A stretch of 64,000 nucleotides of DNA from Sphingobium chlorophenolicum (GTDB lineage Bacteria > Pseudomonadota > Alphaproteobacteria > Sphingomonadales > Sphingomonadaceae), in contig NZ_JFHR01000007.1 of NCBI RefSeq assembly GCF_000722875.1, positions 80,070-144,069 on the forward strand, written 5' to 3'. Below are positions 60,541 through 64,000 of this stretch, one piece after another (positions within the stretch are counted from its first letter, which is position 1; each line of letters begins with the position of its first letter). The position numbers were made by a program, and so were the translations under genes. Under the pieces are notes generated by a model that had not been told where the DNA came from, did not search any database, and saw nothing but the letters and a program-made list of their open reading frames with translations.

Positions 60541-61688
60541 CGCGCGGCCTTCCGTGGCGCGACCGCGAGAAGCTCGGCAAATCGCTCCATGATCGAAACC
60601 GCGGTGGGAAATCGGTCTGGCAGGGAATGGCGTGCCAGGATCGGGCGCCGGGCCGCGGCAATGTCCTCGGCCTCGGCCGGAGTGGGCAGCCGGGGCGGCC
60701 AACCTTTGACGTATCGCAGACCTGGCGGCATCGACGCTTCTAGACGGCGGCGCTCGAGCTGGTCGGCCTTGGCGCGCGCGACGTCCGACCTGAGCCCGGC
60801 GCTCAGCAGCCGGGGCGCGACGTCGGCGAGCCACCGCGTCGGCTGGAAGGGGAACGTCGAACGAGCCTCGATGCCGACCAGTTCACGATAAACCTCGGCA
60901 TTCGACGGCGCCGCTGCCGACGCCTCGAGGTCCTGCAGCGAGGCGAAAATGCAATAGCGACAGGACAGCCGGCTCGAGCCCCACGTCGAATAAGCTTCAT
61001 GCAGCAGGATCCCGAGCATGCGGTGGGCGTGAAACACGTCGCTGCTCGTCCAGTCGGCAATCGGATGCCACGTCATCATCGTCGTTCCGTGCCGGTTCCC
61101 GGCCTTGGCGTACCGCTCGTCGGCCTTGGCGATCGGGATCGAGGCCCGGTTGTGGCTTTCGTCGCGGCGCAGCCCGAGAACGGAGATGATTTGTTCGCCC
61201 TGGTGCATTCGGGCAACCGCCGGTCCGATCACCGCCGCCTTCATTTCGGATTGGCAGAAGCGAAGCGATGCCGACGACCACGGTCCGATCAGATTATAGG
61301 TCTCGAGCGCCGCGTATCGCCGCTTGCCGCTCTCGAAACGCTGGATCCAGCGATCGACCAGGTCGCCCGCCGCTCGCCGGACGACAGTGAGCGGCATGCC
61401 CGCCTCGGCGGCGATGCGCTGGACGGTCTCCGGGGTCGTGGCCCATTCGGCACGGCCGAGATCGGCATGGATCGCCATCCGCCGTTCGCGCGGATGACCG
61501 ACGAGATCGAGGAATAGGTTGACCGCGGCCATCGCGGCGCTCGAATCCTTTCCGCCCGACAGGTTGAAGACGATCCAGGCGCCGGCCCGGATAGCGCCGA
61601 TGATTTCGGGCGTGAGGGCAATGCCCGGAAGCTCCGGGCTGATCATGTGCGATGAAGCCGCCGAGGCGAGGCGAGCGTGGTGGATCAT
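60537..61688 (-). CDS. PP-loop / PAPS-reductase-family protein, second copy
   Basis: A 383-residue protein from ATG 61688 (GGAG upstream). Canonical PP-loop SGGKDS at residues 44-49 (FNLSGGKDSSAA), then RFCQSEMK and CRYCIFASLQDL, the Cys pattern of DndC/PAPS-reductase-like enzymes. Not closely similar to the copy at 57974-58939 beyond the fold. It precedes the Mom-like gene in one transcription unit. Confidence 0.85.
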   Translation of the reverse strand: MIHHARLASAASSHMISPELPGIALTPEIIGAIRAGAWIVFNLSGGKDSSAAMAAVNLFLDLVGHPRERRMAIHADLGRAEWATTPETVQRIAAEAGMPLTVVRRAAGDLVDRWIQRFESGKRRYAALETYNLIGPWSSASLRFCQSEMKAAVIGPAVARMHQGEQIISVLGLRRDESHNRASIPIAKADERYAKAGNRHGTTMMTWHPIADWTSSDVFHAHRMLGILLHEAYSTWGSSRLSCRYCIFASLQDLEASAAAPSNAEVYRELVGIEARSTFPFQPTRWLADVAPRLLSAGLRSDVARAKADQLERRRLEASMPPGLRYVKGWPPRLPTPAEAEDIAAARRPILARHSLPDRFPTAVSIMERFAELLAVAPRKAAR

Positions 61689-61726
61689 GGTCTGCTCCGG
61701 CGGCGAGAGGGCGAACGCGAGGCCGG

Positions 61727-62371
61727 TCAGGCGAACAGCCGATCCGCCTGGGTGACGGACGGCGAGAGCTGCAGGTCCCGCCGAAGCTGCTGCGCAAAGC
61801 GATCGGGGGCGAGCAGTGCAGTGACGGGCGCGAAGTGATTGCGCTGGCCGCAATAGTCGGTTCGGCCGCTGACGCGGCGGTAGAGAACCTCCCGATCCTG
61901 GCCCAGCCCGCCTAGCGAGAGCTGGACATAAACCTCGTCACCATGGAGCGTGATCTCGCCGGAGACCGCAGCACCGCCCTTGTTGGAGCGGACGGAGTAG
62001 CTCTCGGCCTCGAGGCCCAGGGCCTCGGCGAGCCGGCGCATCGCGGTCCGCCCTTCGGCATGGAAGGTGCGCTTCGCGGCCTCGTCATAGGCGACGCCGC
62101 GATAGGCGAGCGTGCGAAGCACAGGATGTCGGCGGATTTCGGCGATCTGGTCCATGCAGGTGCGGCGCAGGGCCATGCTGTCCGGGCGGCGCTCGGCTAC
62201 CGACACGAGGTGCCTCACGAGCAGGATGACGGCTGCGTCGGTCTCAGCGTCCTTTCCGGCATTGCGACAGTCGGTGATCGCCGCGTGAATGGCGTGCAAT
62301 CCTGCGCCGATGGTGGTCAGGGCGCTGGGGTCGAGCGCCTGCTGGTGGCGCATCGCGACATCGTAGGTCAT
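61727..62371 (-). CDS. Hypothetical leading-region protein
   Basis: A 214-residue protein (MTYDVAMRHQQALDPSALTT), helical N-terminal two-thirds and a beta-rich end with EITLHGDEVYVQLSLGG, then YCGQRNHFAPVTALLAPDRF. GGAG precedes the ATG. No family recognised; it lies between the PP-loop gene and the PRTRC genes. Confidence 0.72.
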   Translation of the reverse strand: MTYDVAMRHQQALDPSALTTIGAGLHAIHAAITDCRNAGKDAETDAAVILLVRHLVSVAERRPDSMALRRTCMDQIAEIRRHPVLRTLAYRGVAYDEAAKRTFHAEGRTAMRRLAEALGLEAESYSVRSNKGGAAVSGEITLHGDEVYVQLSLGGLGQDREVLYRRVSGRTDYCGQRNHFAPVTALLAPDRFAQQLRRDLQLSPSVTQADRLFA

Positions 62372-62455
62372 GGACGGGGTACTCCGGTCTCAAGCGCAAA
62401 TCCGCTCGACCAGCCCCTCCCCTCTCTTCTCCTTCACGCCGGCGGGCGTCGACGA

Positions 62456-63214
62456 TCAAGCAGCCGCCGGCAGGGGTATCGGGGCGCAGCGTCCGCTGCC
62501 GAGATTGATGAAAGCTCCGGCGTGACCGATCGACCCGCGACCGAGCAGGTCGAACAGGAGTGAGAGCGCGTGGCTCGCGACGATGCGGTTCACGAAGAGG
62601 GATTGTCGCTCCAGGGCCTCGGCGACCGAGCAGGATGGCGCGTCGTCGTCCGGCACGCTCTCGTCAGCGAGTTCCGGAAAATATTCGAGGACGGTGGGCA
62701 GGCGACGCTCGTTCCGGCGATGGGCAGCGGCGGGGCAGCCGATGATGTATTGGCCATCGCCGGCGCGGTTGCCGAGGTCCAGCCAATAGGCGGGTGCCTT
62801 GGACCCTCCACCGAGCGCGGCGCCGAGGGCGCGGCGAGCTGAGGCGGTATCGACGCAGCTGATCAGAATGTCCGCCCCCGATACATCGATCGCCTCGGGC
62901 GCTCGGCCGTGAACGGCTCGCCAGGCGAGACCGTGCGCAAGGTTGATCCGCTCCGTCAGCGTATGGGCTTTGGAGTTGCCGAGATCGCAGCGGTAGAAGG
63001 GCTGCCGGCCGAGGTTCGCCTCGGTTACGACGTCATCGTCGACCACGATCACATGAAGGGATCGCGACGAAATTGCGCGCAACGCCGTATCGAGCGAGGC
63101 GAGGCCCATCAGAATCTGGGCGCCATTTCCCCCGCACCCGATCAGAACGACATTGATTACGCGGTGGTGGAGCCCTTCCGGCAGGAAGTGGCGATCACGT
63201 GTTTCAGGCGTCAT
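62456..63214 (-). CDS. PRTRC system ThiF-family protein (E1-like)
   Basis: A 252-residue E1/ThiF-like adenylyltransferase. Nucleotide-binding VVLIGCGGNGAQILMGLAS, then VVDDDVVTEANLGRQPFYRC and ADILISCVDTASARR are family motifs. It partners PRTRC protein A (JAMM fold); the PRTRC set resembles a ubiquitin-like conjugation apparatus found on plasmids, of unknown role. It overlaps gene A by 11 bases. Confidence 0.88.
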   Translation of the reverse strand: MTPETRDRHFLPEGLHHRVINVVLIGCGGNGAQILMGLASLDTALRAISSRSLHVIVVDDDVVTEANLGRQPFYRCDLGNSKAHTLTERINLAHGLAWRAVHGRAPEAIDVSGADILISCVDTASARRALGAALGGGSKAPAYWLDLGNRAGDGQYIIGCPAAAHRRNERRLPTVLEYFPELADESVPDDDAPSCSVAEALERQSLFVNRIVASHALSLLFDLLGRGSIGHAGAFINLGSGRCAPIPLPAAA

Positions 63215-63737
63215 GGCCGTATCCTTCGAAGGGGCTGCGCGGGAGCGGAAGAAACATCCCGCCGGCGCAAAGCCGAGAGGCAAACTCGGGACTGTCGGGA
63301 CCGCCAAGGCGACCGATGACGAGCGCAATCTTGGTCGCGTGAGCGTCATCGGCATCGTCCGTGGCGCTGAAGAAGGCCCGGCCATGGCCGTGGCTGTGGA
63401 TATCGCAGACGATGTGGCGGTTCCCGGGCAGGACAGGTGTCCGATAGACCAGGCGCGACGGCGTCGCCTGGTCGATCTGCGGGAAATCGAGAAGGAAGCG
63501 CCGATCGTCCTCGTCCCACACGATGAAGGCGGCCGCCTCATTGGGCAGCGCCGCGCCGAAATGATCGATGATCTGGGCCAAGAACGCCCGCGGTATCAGG
63601 CCGCACCGAAGGTTGGCGCGAGGCTCGCCCACGCTGCCATAGGGAAGGTAGGCGGCAATCGGCGGCGTGACAGGCACATCGAGCTCGAGCCACGGGCGCC
63701 TGACAATCAGGAAGACGCCGTCTCGGCCGATCGCGAG
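63204..63737 (-). pseudogene. PRTRC system protein A (JAMM/MPN), truncated by IS
   Basis: The frame encodes the C-terminal part with the metal-binding JAMM motif in CDIHSHGHGRAFFSATDDAD and ALPNEAAAFIVWDED. Upstream of base 63677 it still reads GRDGVFLIVRRPWLELDVPV, as in the family, then at about 63738 enters IS sequence. The usual N-terminus is missing. A GTG at 63677 might allow a shorter product, so residual activity is possible. Confidence 0.85.
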
Positions 63738-64000
63738 TGTTGATTGCCACTGAGAGTTGACCCGGGAAGGGCCGATATTTCCACTGAGAAGTGACCCATG
63801 TTGAACTCACCCCTGGCTTTGGCGAGCGAGGGGTCATGGAGTGTTGGACATGGCGTTATTGAGCGTAATCCGGCGCTGGCATTACCGCGATCATTTGCCG
63901 ATCCGCGAGATTGTCCGGCGTACGGGACTGTCACGTAATACGATCCGTAAATATCTGCGATCGGGCACGGTCGAGCCGCGGTTCAAGGTGCCCGATCGGC
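63738..64000 (+). mobile_element. IS21-family element, left end, partial
   Basis: Begins TGTTGATTGCCACTGAGAG and continues to the window edge. Two related repeats, CCACTGAGAGTTGACCC and CCACTGAGAAGTGACCC (63747-63788), are the multiple terminal transposase-binding repeats of IS21-type elements. The exact first base (63738 or 63741) is not certain because the target copy at the other end is outside the window. Confidence 0.85.
63850..64000 (+). CDS. istA: IstA, IS21-family transposase, 5' part
   Basis: Fifty codons to the window edge: MALLSVIRRWHYRDHLPIRE, then IVRRTGLSRNTIRKYLRSGT and VEPRFKVPDR. The helix-turn-helix at residues 18-40 and the layout match IstA N-termini. The catalytic DDE domain lies beyond the window. 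Confidence 0.92.
   Translation, partial: MALLSVIRRWHYRDHLPIREIVRRTGLSRNTIRKYLRSGTVEPRFKVPDR

Noticed and set aside
1..64000. CRISPR array
   Set aside because: No regularly spaced identical repeats seen; the repeats found are few, palindromic or irregular.

Overview
The window is a high-GC alphaproteobacterial mobile replicon, either a large conjugative plasmid or an integrative conjugative element. The host is most likely a sphingomonad. This rests on F-type transfer genes with overlapping start and stop codons, GAAC-N7-GAAC SOS boxes of the alphaproteobacterial type, and a PRTRC module. No rRNA, tRNA or core chromosomal gene is visible.

Region 1 (1-18552, + strand) is an F-type type IV secretion / mating-pair operon read as one unit: traE (3' end), traK, traB, dsbC, traV, traC, a small membrane gene, trbI, an S26 signal peptidase, traW, a small membrane gene, traU, trbC, traN, two small genes, traF, traH, traG. 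Region 2 (18.5-25.5 kb) is accessory. It holds two proteins sharing a TIR/deoxyribosyltransferase-like C-terminal domain, arranged tail to tail; a HEPN-type abortive-infection gene; an AbrB-PIN toxin-antitoxin pair with a clear operator; a frameshifted tyrosine recombinase; and a winged-helix gene beside palindromic repeats. Region 3 (25.8-34.7 kb) is a DNA-damage island: the imuA-imuB-dnaE2 mutasome behind an SOS box, a LigD-type ligase-polymerase, and SRAP genes around a second SOS box. Region 4 (35.05-39.6 kb) is an arsenic cassette (SRAP, arsR, two arsC types, acr3, arsN-like, arsH). It sits inside another SRAP gene and is bounded by a 13-bp inverted repeat and a 7-bp direct repeat.

Region 5 (39.9-47.3 kb, - strand) carries envelope-type hypotheticals, the MobF relaxase-helicase, the TraD coupling protein and a ribbon-helix-helix protein. 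Just upstream, at 47563-47590, is a sequence with the architecture of the F-plasmid nic site: a hairpin followed by GCGTAGGGTGTG. If it is oriT, the + strand enters the recipient first from this point rightward.

Region 6 (47.6-63.7 kb) would then be the leading region. Nearly all its genes lie on the - strand, the polarity for which the incoming strand is template. It holds SSB, a DUF2493 protein, DUF736, a Phd-PemK toxin-antitoxin pair, an AbiU2-like HEPN protein, a GNAT protein, two PP-loop (PAPS-reductase-like) proteins flanking a Mom-like acyltransferase, and the PRTRC ThiF and A genes. Its intergenic spaces contain strong secondary-structure elements, including one structured element present twice with compensating stem changes and one 128-nt multibranched fold. 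The window ends in the left end of an IS21-family element that has cut the 5' end off PRTRC gene A.
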